Assembly: GCF_051781005.1 (NCBI RefSeq)
Contig: NZ_JBPWOA010000018.1
Span: 142,023-206,022, forward strand
Length of the DNA stretch: 64,000 bases
Direction: 5' to 3'
Source: Anabaena sp051781005
GTDB taxonomy: Bacteria > Cyanobacteriota > Cyanobacteriia > Cyanobacteriales > Nostocaceae
In this document: piece after piece, positions 52,368 to 60,533 of the stretch
How positions within the stretch are numbered: position 1 is the stretch's first letter
How the letters are laid out: every line of letters starts with the position of its first letter
The notes under the pieces: model-generated
Databases searched by the model: none
Told to the model about the DNA's origin: nothing
What the model saw: only the letters and a program-made list of their open reading frames with translations
Position numbers and translations under genes: made by a program

Positions 52368-53018
52368 ATGTCTTCTCCCGAACTGAGATCGCTCCAATCT
52401 GCTATCCCTGTGGAAAAAATTCGCTACGATGACAAGGGTTTAGTGGCGACCATTGTCCAAGATTATCTGGATGGTACTGTCTTGATGATGGCGTGGATGA
52501 ATCGGGAGTCTTTACAAAAGACGTTGGAAACTGGAGAAACTTGGTTTTGGAGCCGTTCCCGTCAGGAGTTGTGGCACAAAGGAGCAACTTCTGGACATAT
52601 TCAAAAGGTGCAAAGTATTCGTTATGACTGTGATAGCGATGCCATATTGGTGGTAGTGGAGCAGTTGGGGGATATTGCTTGTCACACTGGGGAGCGTAGT
52701 TGTTTTCATCAAGTAGATGGGAAAATTATCCCACCACCAGGGGATATGTTGTCGCAGGTATTTGATGTCATATGCGATCGCCGTGACCATCCCAATGAAA
52801 GTTCTTATACCTGTAAGTTATTGGCTGGTGGTGATAACAAAATTTTGAAAAAGATTGGTGAGGAAAGCGCTGAGGTTGTGATGGCCTGTAAAGATGATGA
52901 TGCTGATGCGATCGCAGGTGAAGTTGCGGATCTGTTTTATCATACCCTTGTTGCGATCGCACATCATCAAGTTGACTTAAAAGCTGTATATCGCAAATTG
53001 CAAGAGCGTCGGAAATAG
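52368..53018 (+). CDS. hisIE: Bifunctional phosphoribosyl-AMP cyclohydrolase / phosphoribosyl-ATP pyrophosphatase
   Basis: 216 residues. N-terminal HisI part (1-115): LMMAWMNRESLQKTLETGETWFWSRSRQELWHKGATSGH and the metal-binding YDCDSDAILV with CHTGERSCFH. C-terminal HisE part (125-216): YTCKLLAGGDNKILKKIGEESAEVVMACKDDD. Catalyses two early steps of histidine synthesis. The start ATG 52368 has little leader. Divergent from hemL. Normal fused length for cyanobacteria. Confidence 0.95.
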   Translation: MSSPELRSLQSAIPVEKIRYDDKGLVATIVQDYLDGTVLMMAWMNRESLQKTLETGETWFWSRSRQELWHKGATSGHIQKVQSIRYDCDSDAILVVVEQLGDIACHTGERSCFHQVDGKIIPPPGDMLSQVFDVICDRRDHPNESSYTCKLLAGGDNKILKKIGEESAEVVMACKDDDADAIAGEVADLFYHTLVAIAHHQVDLKAVYRKLQERRK

Positions 53019-53160
53019 AGGCCGGGAAAGATGAAGCGGAATATTAATCTTTTCTCCTGCTGTTAATTAACCCCCTATCCCCTGCACTTGATTAAGCTCA
53101 GTTGTCACCAAATCTTGATATTTTTGTAATTCTTATCATTCACTCCTATTATCCTCGTTC

Positions 53161-53201
53161 ATTCCACAGAGTTTCCACAGGAGCTTTACCTGTTTTCCAC
53201 A
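53161..53201. other. Cluster of DnaA-box-like sequences
   Basis: CATTCCACA (53160-53168), GTTTCCACA (53171-53179) and TTTTCCACA (53193-53201) lie in direct orientation within 42 bases. The last is a perfect DnaA box. They occupy a 540-base gene-free gap (53019-53561) that otherwise shows nothing. It could be a DnaA regulatory site, with an origin possible but not shown. Confidence 0.4.
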
Positions 53202-53561
53202 GATGTTTAACGAGATCATAGGCTCTGGCTAAGTTACTGGGGATTTTATCCTTTCAGCACCAAAAAAGTCGGCAACTGAGATTTTATTGAGTTTTATAAC
53301 AAAAATTAGGCTCTAATCCTTATTATTCCGTCAATAGTTATTTTTCCCCTGCTACTTTTTAACATTTCGCAGCATTGACAAACCTACCCCCTCTTAGCGC
53401 ACAATGATTCGGCTTGCGTTTTTAGTCCGTTCCACTATTAGCATCAACTTTGTAAGTTTACCTGAAATGATTAGTACATATGATCTATCTGGTAAAGAAT
53501 TGGATAAAACTTTCACTGCAAGCAAAATCTCTTGATAAACCTTATACAAGGAAAATATTTA

Positions 53562-53759
53562 ATGAACACAACAGTTAATCTCTTTACAGAAATTCCCGAA
53601 ACACTCCATGACTCCCTAAACAACTACTTAGAAACCCATCCTGATTGGGATCAAAACCGAGTATTGACAGCAGCATTATCATTATTTTTACTCCAAAATG
53701 GAGATACTGATCGCAGCGCTGCACGTATCTACTTAGAAACTTTGTTTCACCAGTGCTAA
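53562..53759 (+). CDS. DUF2811 family small protein
   Basis: 65 residues: VNLFTEIPETLHDSLNNYLETHPDWDQNRVLTAALSLFLLQNGDTDRSAARIYLETLFH. Matches DUF2811, a cyanobacterial small-protein family with a ribbon-helix-helix-like N-terminus. AAGGAA precedes the ATG. The function is unknown. An upstream in-frame extension (beginning near 53532) is rejected because it lacks a ribosome site. Confidence 0.75.
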   Translation: MNTTVNLFTEIPETLHDSLNNYLETHPDWDQNRVLTAALSLFLLQNGDTDRSAARIYLETLFHQC

Positions 53760-54010
53760 ACAGAAATACTAAAATCAAATTTCCACCCTTTTGTGTTTAT
53801 GACTAATAGACATAGAAGTGAAAAAGATTATAGAGACGAGAATCCCTACCCATGGAACGTCTCTATAAGGGTTCTAAAATTGTGATAGCCAGGGTGCTGT
53901 TAAGAAACTAGTTGGTGCAGCTTGTATGGAAAGTTTGTTTTATTCAAGTTCTGCTGGGCAAGTTTTTGATAGACAACAGAGCTTTTTTTCAGATTCATTA
54001 ATATTTAAGT

Positions 54011-54466
54011 TTAGACCAATTTAAAAGGATCTAATCTTCCTAAAACAGCCATATCTTCCGCGTCTAATTCTACAGGTATACCACTGCGAATTAGTTCAGA
54101 AAAGTCTTCATTTGGAACCATGATTGTCAGTGTATAAAGACGAGTATCACCTGTATTTTTAATTAAATGAGTACCTGTAGGCGGTACTAATAAACTATCT
54201 CCGGCTTTAATAGGTACACTTTTTCCATCACAAATGGCGATTCCTTCTCCTTTGAGGATGAAAAACATTTCCAATGCCCATTGATGACGATTTGGTGGCG
54301 TTTGTCCACCCACATCAAAGATTTCTACACAACAAGTTAAGGAAGTATTAGCAATTGCCGAATCAAAAATAATTGCTAACCGATTAGATTCATTGGGACT
54401 TATGCGGTATGTTTGATAATCTTTGGGAGATTTGATAACCGGAATGACACAACTAGTAGTATACAT
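54011..54466 (-). CDS. Cupin-domain protein
   Basis: 151 residues. The cupin fold shows motif 1 HQWALEMFFILKGEGIAICDG near residues 80-100 and motif 2 GDSLLVPPTGTHLIKNTG near 110-127. Motif 1 has H and E but the pattern is not a full metal-binding set (HxH replaced by HQW). The remainder is beta-strand rich. It may bind a small ligand. It lies beside the isochorismatase and amidohydrolase, perhaps as a sensor or enzyme in the same pathway. Confidence 0.72.
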   Translation of the reverse strand: MYTTSCVIPVIKSPKDYQTYRISPNESNRLAIIFDSAIANTSLTCCVEIFDVGGQTPPNRHQWALEMFFILKGEGIAICDGKSVPIKAGDSLLVPPTGTHLIKNTGDTRLYTLTIMVPNEDFSELIRSGIPVELDAEDMAVLGRLDPFKLV

Positions 54467-54470
54467 ATAT

Positions 54471-54652
54471 TTGGTAATGGGTAATGGGTAATGGGTAATG
54501 GGTAATGGGTAATGGGTAATGGGTAATTGGTGATTGGTGATTGGTAATGGGTAATGGGTAATGGGTAATGGGTGATTGGTAATTACGAATTACGAATTAC
54601 GTTCGCGGAGCGTTTCCGCAGGAAATATTACGAATTACGAATTACGAATTAT
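54471..54652. repeat. STRR arrays: GGTAATG and AATTACG heptamers
   Basis: About eight GGTAATG units, then GGTGATT variants, about four more GGTAATG, then AATTACG units. A GTTCGCGGAGCGTTTCCGC dispersed repeat interrupts the last block. The array runs into the 3' end of the isochorismatase gene, providing its final codons. Confidence 0.8.
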
Positions 54653-55424
54653 TTATCGCTGTGGCAATTGCTGAGGAATCTGTGACAAAACCAAAGCATT
54701 GTTTAATGTTGTATAACGTAGCCAGCCAGCAATATTCAGGTGACGTTGTAGCGGTGCAATCTTGGACTAAAATGCAGTCATATCCTAAAAAGTTGGCATC
54801 ACATAGAGTTGTTAATACACATTGGTCAGCGTTGACACCAGTAAAAAATATTGTCGTTATTCCTAAGTTCCGCAGAATACTATCTAAGGGTGTATCCCAA
54901 AAACCACTCATTCGATATTTATCAACGCAAATATCATCTGGTTGCTGTTCGAGTTCGTCTACTACTGCTGCTGCCCAACTACCTTTTACAAGTACTTTAG
55001 CACCGTTTTTGGGAAGAGGATCACCCAGTCCCACACCTTCACCTGTGGGATTATAGACGTGTAGTAAAGCAGGACTTATATTGAGTAAATCAGGGCGATT
55101 TCCCCAATTTAGCCAAATTATAGGCACTTCAGCAGTGCGTAGTACTGGTAATAATTTTTGTAATGGTTCAATGGGTTGACGTGCTGGGGTGATATCTACA
55201 CCAATATGCGCTAACCAACCATCAGAATGACAGAAGTCATTTTGCATATCAATGACAATTATGGCAGCTTTTGCCAAGTCAAGGCGCAAGGTTTTGGTTT
55301 CTGTTGATAAGATAACTGGTTGTGGGGTCTTTTGAGGACGAGTAATGTCTGCAAAAGTCTGATTTACTTCCCAAGCATTTGGTGCAATGCCTAATGTCCG
55401 AATTGGTAGATTCATAAATGTCAA
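54642..55424 (-). CDS. Isochorismatase-like cysteine hydrolase
   Basis: 260 residues. The catalytic triad is visible: Asp in AIIVIDMQNDFCHSDG near residue 57, Lys in VLVKGSWAAAV near 145, and Cys in GVNADQCVLTTLCDANFLGYD near 197. Members hydrolyse amides such as biuret, nicotinamide or carbamoylsarcosine. The last residues (INNS) are encoded by the start of the adjacent STRR array. It is divergent from the amidohydrolase gene with 73 bases between them, suggesting a shared promoter and pathway. Confidence 0.85.
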   Translation of the reverse strand: MTFMNLPIRTLGIAPNAWEVNQTFADITRPQKTPQPVILSTETKTLRLDLAKAAIIVIDMQNDFCHSDGWLAHIGVDITPARQPIEPLQKLLPVLRTAEVPIIWLNWGNRPDLLNISPALLHVYNPTGEGVGLGDPLPKNGAKVLVKGSWAAAVVDELEQQPDDICVDKYRMSGFWDTPLDSILRNLGITTIFFTGVNADQCVLTTLCDANFLGYDCILVQDCTATTSPEYCWLATLYNIKQCFGFVTDSSAIATAINNS

Positions 55425-55497
55425 CAGCCAAGATAATTTTTTTCTTTGTGACTTGAAATTCAGTTGAGAGTTAAATTACTTTATCAAGGTTAAAATC

Positions 55498-56895
55498 ATG
55501 AACTTTACTATTAAAAATGCTGTAATTGCAGTTACAGATGGTTACACGACTATAGATGTGCAAGTTGTCAATGGTATTATCACCGCTATTGACTCTAATT
55601 TAGATGTGATTGGTACAAGAATTAACGGTGAAAATAAACTGTTACTGTCTGGTTTTTTTAACGCCCATACCCATTCTTCCGAAAAATGGCAACGGGGAGT
55701 AATTCCACCTTTACCGTTAGAGTTATGGTTAGCACATTTATATGAGTTTGCCCCTTTGGATACGGAACAGGTTTATCTCAGCGCCTTGGGAACGGCTGTA
55801 GAAACTTTACTTTCTGGGGGAACGAGTGTGGTAGATCATTTGGTGTTAATTCCCGGTAAAGAGTTAGAAACTATCGCCACAGCCGTTCGCGCTTATCGAG
55901 AAGTCGGAATTCGGGCTTTTGTTGCCCCTTTGATTCAAGATGAATCTCTCAGTGCGGGGATACCTTCAGGGGAATCAAGCCAAATTCATGAGCCTTATTT
56001 TCGTTCTACTGCGGAAACTTTGGTAATTATTGAAGAAGCGGTGAGGCTGTTTCATCGTCCAGATGAGGGGATAAATATTTTAGTTGCACCAACAGGGATA
56101 CAGTTGTGTAGTGATGCTTTATTTACGGGATGTGTTGAATTAAGTAATCGTTACAATCTTTGTCGTCACTCGCATTTACTGGAAACTAAAGCCCAGGAAA
56201 AACTAGCCCAGGAAAAATATGGTTGTACTGCGGTTGAACATTTGCAGCGTATTGGTTATTTGAGCGATCGCACAACTCTAGCTCATTGCGTTTGGTTAAC
56301 CGACTCTGATATTAACATTCTCGCCGCAACTCAAGCTACAGTTGTTCACAATCCTTTAAGTAATCTGCGTTTAGGTAGTGGTATTGCACCCATTCTCAAA
56401 TATCGTCAAGGTGGTGTAAATGTAACTTTTGGTTGTGATGGTGCTTCTAGTAATGATTCTCAGGATTTGTTAGAGGCTATTAAAATTGGTTCTATTTTAC
56501 ACAATTTTACTGAATTAGATTATCAATATTGGATTACTCCCCGTGAAGCTGTAGAAATGGCTTCTTTAGGTGGTGCGAAAGGATTAAATATGGATGATCA
56601 ACTGGGTTCTCTTACAGTCGGCAAACAAGCTGATTTAGTTCTTTATGATTTAACTAATTTATCATTGCTTCCTCGTACTGATCCCATTGGTTTATTAGTT
56701 TTAGGTCGTCCTACTAATGCTGTTGATAGTGCTTGGGTGCATGGTAAACAAATTATTGCTGATGGTAAATTTACGACTATTAATGTTGATGAGTTGCGGC
56801 AAGAATTATTTAACCGCAGTGAATGGGGAAAAACACGCTTGTCGAAGAGTGTAGGGGAAATGGAGGTTCATTATCGTCAGGTGATGGGTTTGTAA
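55498..56895 (+). CDS. Amidohydrolase (TrzA/AtzA-type cytosine/guanine deaminase-like)
   Basis: 465 residues. The metal ligands of the amidohydrolase superfamily are visible: HTHSSEKW near residue 57, HSHLLETKAQEKL near 231, TLAHCVWLTDSD near 262, and GCDGASSNDSQD near 317. The pattern is the subtype III single-metal form that deaminates or hydrolyses heterocyclic amines. It is divergent from the cysteine hydrolase. The pair with the cupin suggests a nitrogen-scavenging pathway for a ring compound or its ring-opened amide. The natural substrate is unknown. Confidence 0.85.
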   Translation: MNFTIKNAVIAVTDGYTTIDVQVVNGIITAIDSNLDVIGTRINGENKLLLSGFFNAHTHSSEKWQRGVIPPLPLELWLAHLYEFAPLDTEQVYLSALGTAVETLLSGGTSVVDHLVLIPGKELETIATAVRAYREVGIRAFVAPLIQDESLSAGIPSGESSQIHEPYFRSTAETLVIIEEAVRLFHRPDEGINILVAPTGIQLCSDALFTGCVELSNRYNLCRHSHLLETKAQEKLAQEKYGCTAVEHLQRIGYLSDRTTLAHCVWLTDSDINILAATQATVVHNPLSNLRLGSGIAPILKYRQGGVNVTFGCDGASSNDSQDLLEAIKIGSILHNFTELDYQYWITPREAVEMASLGGAKGLNMDDQLGSLTVGKQADLVLYDLTNLSLLPRTDPIGLLVLGRPTNAVDSAWVHGKQIIADGKFTTINVDELRQELFNRSEWGKTRLSKSVGEMEVHYRQVMGL

Positions 56896-57008
56896 AACGC
56901 AGAGGTACGCTGAGGTTAGCGCGGAGGTACGCGGAGAGATTTTTTTCATAAAGTCATTAGTTCGTTTATTAAAAGCGGACTTCTAGTTAGCTATTTGTGA
57001 TTTATCTG

Positions 57009-58514
57009 TTATTTTGGACGTTTAATTCCCCCCTTTCTTTTGACCTCAAATCCATATAGATAAATTTCCGGCATATTAATACGTTCCTCAGAAAGACTTT
57101 CAATAATTCCCAGTTGTAATAAATATTCTATAACTTCTTCTGGTTTTGTAATGAATGGGAGTTTTTCTGCTTTTTCATTCCAAGTCGTGTTAGCTATTGC
57201 TTCTAAAAATATGGATTTTTCAATTGGAACGCTTAGACCTTTTAAGCTAGTTTTCAATGATTCTAACCAAGGATATTCTTCGTGTGCTAACTCTCGAATT
57301 CTATCTTTAGAAGTTTCCATGAGCGCACCTTGTAAGTCTGAAGGATGTAGCAATGTAGTTTCTGGTAAAGGTTGTTCGTCTAATTTTTCTAATCTACGAC
57401 TTGCTGCTAATGAAAACAGATTTAAAAATGAACGAGGAGCAATTCTACGTCCAGCATCTTGGAGATGATTAGGAATCCATCTATATGTGTAACCTTTTCT
57501 GGCATTAGCACCCATGAATTTACCAATTATTTTTTCAATCATAGATTCAAAAATTGATTCATCCGCAGCTACCATTATCCCCAAATCTGTATTAGTTTCT
57601 TTAATAAAATTTGGAATAATCTGCAAATAATCTGCCATTTCTTGTCCAGAATTTGCTAATCTTTTGAAAAATAATTGATATAACCATGAATGTTTCCATT
57701 CTAGATTAATCTGATGTGCTTTGAGTTTTGAAGCATCAGGAAAACCTAAAAACTCTTCTCGAAAAAGGTCTGTACGTAAAAAAATCTTTGGTCTTATTCG
57801 TTCCCAGCGTCGCCACCTATCTAACCAAAATGCTAAAAGCTCTCCAATGGGTGCAGCTAATTTATTATATGAACTAACCAATCTATCTAATTCATCATAA
57901 GTAATAAATAGCCATTCATCAGTTTCAATTAATTTTTCATCTAATAATTCTAGAGCATGATTAATTGTTTCTAATTCTTGGCGTACAAGAGGAAACCAAT
58001 CTGAAAGTAGTGATAAATTATTTAGTAATGCTTGACGAGTTACTGGGGGTATTACCTCAGCCCAATTACTAGTTAATGCTTCATTATTTTGTCGCAGTAT
58101 GATTCCCAACATTAAACCAATCCAAAATGCACGCCAATCAAGATTATTTGCATTTTGCATTACAGTTTCTATAGTTTCCTGGGATGGAAATATTTTACCT
58201 CTTTGCTGGGTACGACCAAAAGCTGCAATCCATGTTGTTTTATCTAAGGTAGGTAAAGCTCTAATTTTTAAATTTTCTACGAGTGTAATTCGTCCAGATG
58301 GAATAGCTAATAAACGAAATAGTTCTGTTTTACCTACACCCCGACCTCCTAATATTAAAAATGTATCTGGTTCTAATGCTCGGCGATAATCAGGAACTGG
58401 AAGAAAGTTTTTCAAAAAATCTATATGATCATCACTTTCATGCTCTGCTGTTGCTGCTCCCGGAGCTATATTTTGCATTAATTCTAGAAGTTTTTGTTTA
58501 TTAAAGTCACTCAT
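57009..58514 (-). CDS. P-loop ATPase, third gene of the HEPN/KGGVGR operon
   Basis: 501 residues. Walker A GGRGVGKTE near residue 53 lies in FLILGGRGVGKTELFRLL. A Walker B-like WLFITYDELDRL is near 206 (hydrophobics then YDELD). A sensor-like arginine region is RPKIFLRTDLFR near 245. The C-terminal half (300-501) is helical with a winged-helix-like stretch KPEEVIEYLLQLGIIESLSEE near 465. It resembles AAA/STAND-like ATPases of the conflict type. It lies 8 bases after the KGGVGR gene, on the same strand. Function unknown. Confidence 0.75.
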   Translation of the reverse strand: MSDFNKQKLLELMQNIAPGAATAEHESDDHIDFLKNFLPVPDYRRALEPDTFLILGGRGVGKTELFRLLAIPSGRITLVENLKIRALPTLDKTTWIAAFGRTQQRGKIFPSQETIETVMQNANNLDWRAFWIGLMLGIILRQNNEALTSNWAEVIPPVTRQALLNNLSLLSDWFPLVRQELETINHALELLDEKLIETDEWLFITYDELDRLVSSYNKLAAPIGELLAFWLDRWRRWERIRPKIFLRTDLFREEFLGFPDASKLKAHQINLEWKHSWLYQLFFKRLANSGQEMADYLQIIPNFIKETNTDLGIMVAADESIFESMIEKIIGKFMGANARKGYTYRWIPNHLQDAGRRIAPRSFLNLFSLAASRRLEKLDEQPLPETTLLHPSDLQGALMETSKDRIRELAHEEYPWLESLKTSLKGLSVPIEKSIFLEAIANTTWNEKAEKLPFITKPEEVIEYLLQLGIIESLSEERINMPEIYLYGFEVKRKGGIKRPK

Positions 58515-58522
58515 ATGGCTAC

Positions 58523-59899
58523 CTAATTTCTGTTATCCAATTCCTTACCGAAAAGGCGGCAAATTCTCTCAGCTAGATTTTGATAATCTTGACTAGTCAT
58601 TAAATTAACAATACCTTGTAAGCGTAATTCTTCTTCCTCAGTATCATCACGAGTAAAGAGAGAAATATCTCCTTGTAAATCATTTTGTAAAGGAATAACA
58701 ATAGGTGTAAAGAATGCTTCAGTATCATTAAAATTTGGAACATCCTCAGCATTATCATAATATTTTTCTTGAAAAATCTGATATGCCTGTTCTCTAAATG
58801 CTCTCACTTCCTCATTTCTTCTTGGATCATTCAAACTAGGAGCCATCGCATGAACTAAACATACCGGCAATCGCTTTTCTGGTGCTATTGGTCGAGATAA
58901 ATGATGAATTACATGAGTTAATCCATCCCAACTTTGACGAGATTGTCTACCAAATATAACTGCGGCATGGGAAAGATTTGTTAATGCTAATCCTCCAATA
59001 TCATGAAATCCTGCTCTAGAATCTAGTAGGATGAAATCAAGAGGTTTAGCTAATCTTTCTAATTCATTAAGCATATCCTGAAAATTATCAGGTAATTCAT
59101 GATCAATCAGATTCTGAAAATCTAGCCTTGCTAATTTTTCTAAGTAGTTATCATCTACAATTCCGGCAGGGATTAAACGTATTGATTCTCCAAAATCTCC
59201 CAGTAATAATTGTTTATTAATTTGTGCAATATGAGTATTTAAAGACCAATTATTTTTTTGAATCTTTTTCTCTAATAAATAGTCAATAACACCAAAATCG
59301 ACAGAATTATCTTTAAAAAAGATTGTGGATAAGCCAGGAGCTTCTAAATCCAAATCTACTATGGCTACCCTATGTCCATTACGAGCTAACGTGAGTGCCG
59401 TTGCAACCAGGGCTGTAGTTCTACCTACACCACCTTTAAATGAAAAAAAAGTAATAATAGCTGGTTTATGTCCTTGATCAACCAGTTCTATTTTCCAAGG
59501 TGGCTCACCTGAATTTTTGTTAGTCCATGCTTGTTTAGCAATATGGCGTTCTAATATATATAAGCTAGGAACAATATTATTATCTTGCCACTCAGCATTA
59601 ATTCTACAGTATTTAATTTCTGCAATTAAAGCTTTATAACCGTCTTTTTCTCCTTCTGGCAACCATATATCTTTGCCATAGTATGAACCAAGTTTTTGTT
59701 CTAGGTATTGTTCTAATTTCTTTATATCTGTTTTTTCAGGGTGAAAATTTGCCTTTGGTTCTAAAAAAAGTCGTATCTTACCATAAACATCACGAATTAT
59801 GGTTACAGATTCAAGATTTGCTGTCAATGTTGATTCTATATCAGGTTCTTTAAAGCAGTCTTCTACTTTGTCAAAAGTATCGCTAAAAGTAATCGTCAT
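58523..59899 (-). CDS. ParA/MinD-like protein with KGGVGR Walker A, second gene of the operon
   Basis: 458 residues. An N-terminal domain of about 150 residues has no recognised family. Next comes a SIMIBI NTPase: FFSFKGGVGRTTALVATALTLA near residue 154 has the Walker A lysine replaced by arginine, with the upstream signature lysine kept. The A' motif is VAIVDLDLEAPGLS, and Walker B is LDFILLDSRAGFHDIGG. The C-terminus keeps MinD-like features. It may bind nucleotide without efficient hydrolysis. Spacing: 3 bases after the HEPN gene, 8 before the ATPase gene, so one operon. Part of a putative uncharacterised system. Confidence 0.78.
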   Translation of the reverse strand: MTITFSDTFDKVEDCFKEPDIESTLTANLESVTIIRDVYGKIRLFLEPKANFHPEKTDIKKLEQYLEQKLGSYYGKDIWLPEGEKDGYKALIAEIKYCRINAEWQDNNIVPSLYILERHIAKQAWTNKNSGEPPWKIELVDQGHKPAIITFFSFKGGVGRTTALVATALTLARNGHRVAIVDLDLEAPGLSTIFFKDNSVDFGVIDYLLEKKIQKNNWSLNTHIAQINKQLLLGDFGESIRLIPAGIVDDNYLEKLARLDFQNLIDHELPDNFQDMLNELERLAKPLDFILLDSRAGFHDIGGLALTNLSHAAVIFGRQSRQSWDGLTHVIHHLSRPIAPEKRLPVCLVHAMAPSLNDPRRNEEVRAFREQAYQIFQEKYYDNAEDVPNFNDTEAFFTPIVIPLQNDLQGDISLFTRDDTEEEELRLQGIVNLMTSQDYQNLAERICRLFGKELDNRN

Positions 59900-59902
59900 C
59901 TT

Positions 59903-60334
59903 TTAAATATTCTCGCTTGATATTTTGCCATCTAAAACAAGTCTAGGAATAACTTCATTATAAATTTGTTCTGCTCTATTCACTGCTTCTTCTGCTTCAA
60001 CATCATTCCAGCGACCAGATTGAGAGTAGCGCCTTTCTGGGTGATCCTGATCTAAGACTGTTCCTGTAGTTCTAGAAGTTGAAAGTTGCATATCAAGCAC
60101 AGGATACATTAAGCGGAGCCTATCCATTGCCAGACCTTGAAGTTTCGTTAAATCATGACCATATTTTATGGCTGCTTTTTGATCTTTAGGAATATATACC
60201 TCTACTAATACCTTAAATGAGCATTCAACAACATAACCCGCAAGATATACTGCATTATCCAATCGCTGTTCATTGAGTAATAGCTTTGCATCTTGTAAAT
60301 GTCGTGCAGCAGCCTGTGTAAAGGACTCTGACAT
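59903..60334 (-). CDS. HEPN-like protein, first gene of the operon
   Basis: 143 residues, all-helical. Residues 7-45 (QAAARHLQDAKLLLNEQRLDNAVYLAGYVVECSFKVLVEVY) match the HEPN fold seen in nucleotidyltransferase partners and RNases. A YGHDLTKL motif near 80 is typical of the class. The Rx4-6H RNase motif is not evident, so it could be a binding or regulatory subunit instead of a nuclease. It precedes the KGGVGR gene by only 3 bases. The ribosome site is weak. Function unknown. Confidence 0.72.
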   Translation of the reverse strand: MSESFTQAAARHLQDAKLLLNEQRLDNAVYLAGYVVECSFKVLVEVYIPKDQKAAIKYGHDLTKLQGLAMDRLRLMYPVLDMQLSTSRTTGTVLDQDHPERRYSQSGRWNDVEAEEAVNRAEQIYNEVIPRLVLDGKISSENI

Positions 60335-60533
60335 GATTATTCTCTAATAATATTGATTGATGAATTATACACCTATCCCTTTTCTTTTCTGTTTCTGCAC
60401 GGCCAGGGTAAAGGGTAAGGAGACATAAAAAACCTGTAATCAAAACTTAGTAGCATTTTTACTAAGCAAGCTCAAATTTCAAGCTGCAAAATTGCTAAAT
60501 TAACAGTGGATGTTAATCTAGCTGTAGGGAAAA

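Noticed and set aside
54471..54652. CRISPR array
   Set aside because: Units are contiguous heptamers with no spacers of uniform length and no cas genes nearby.
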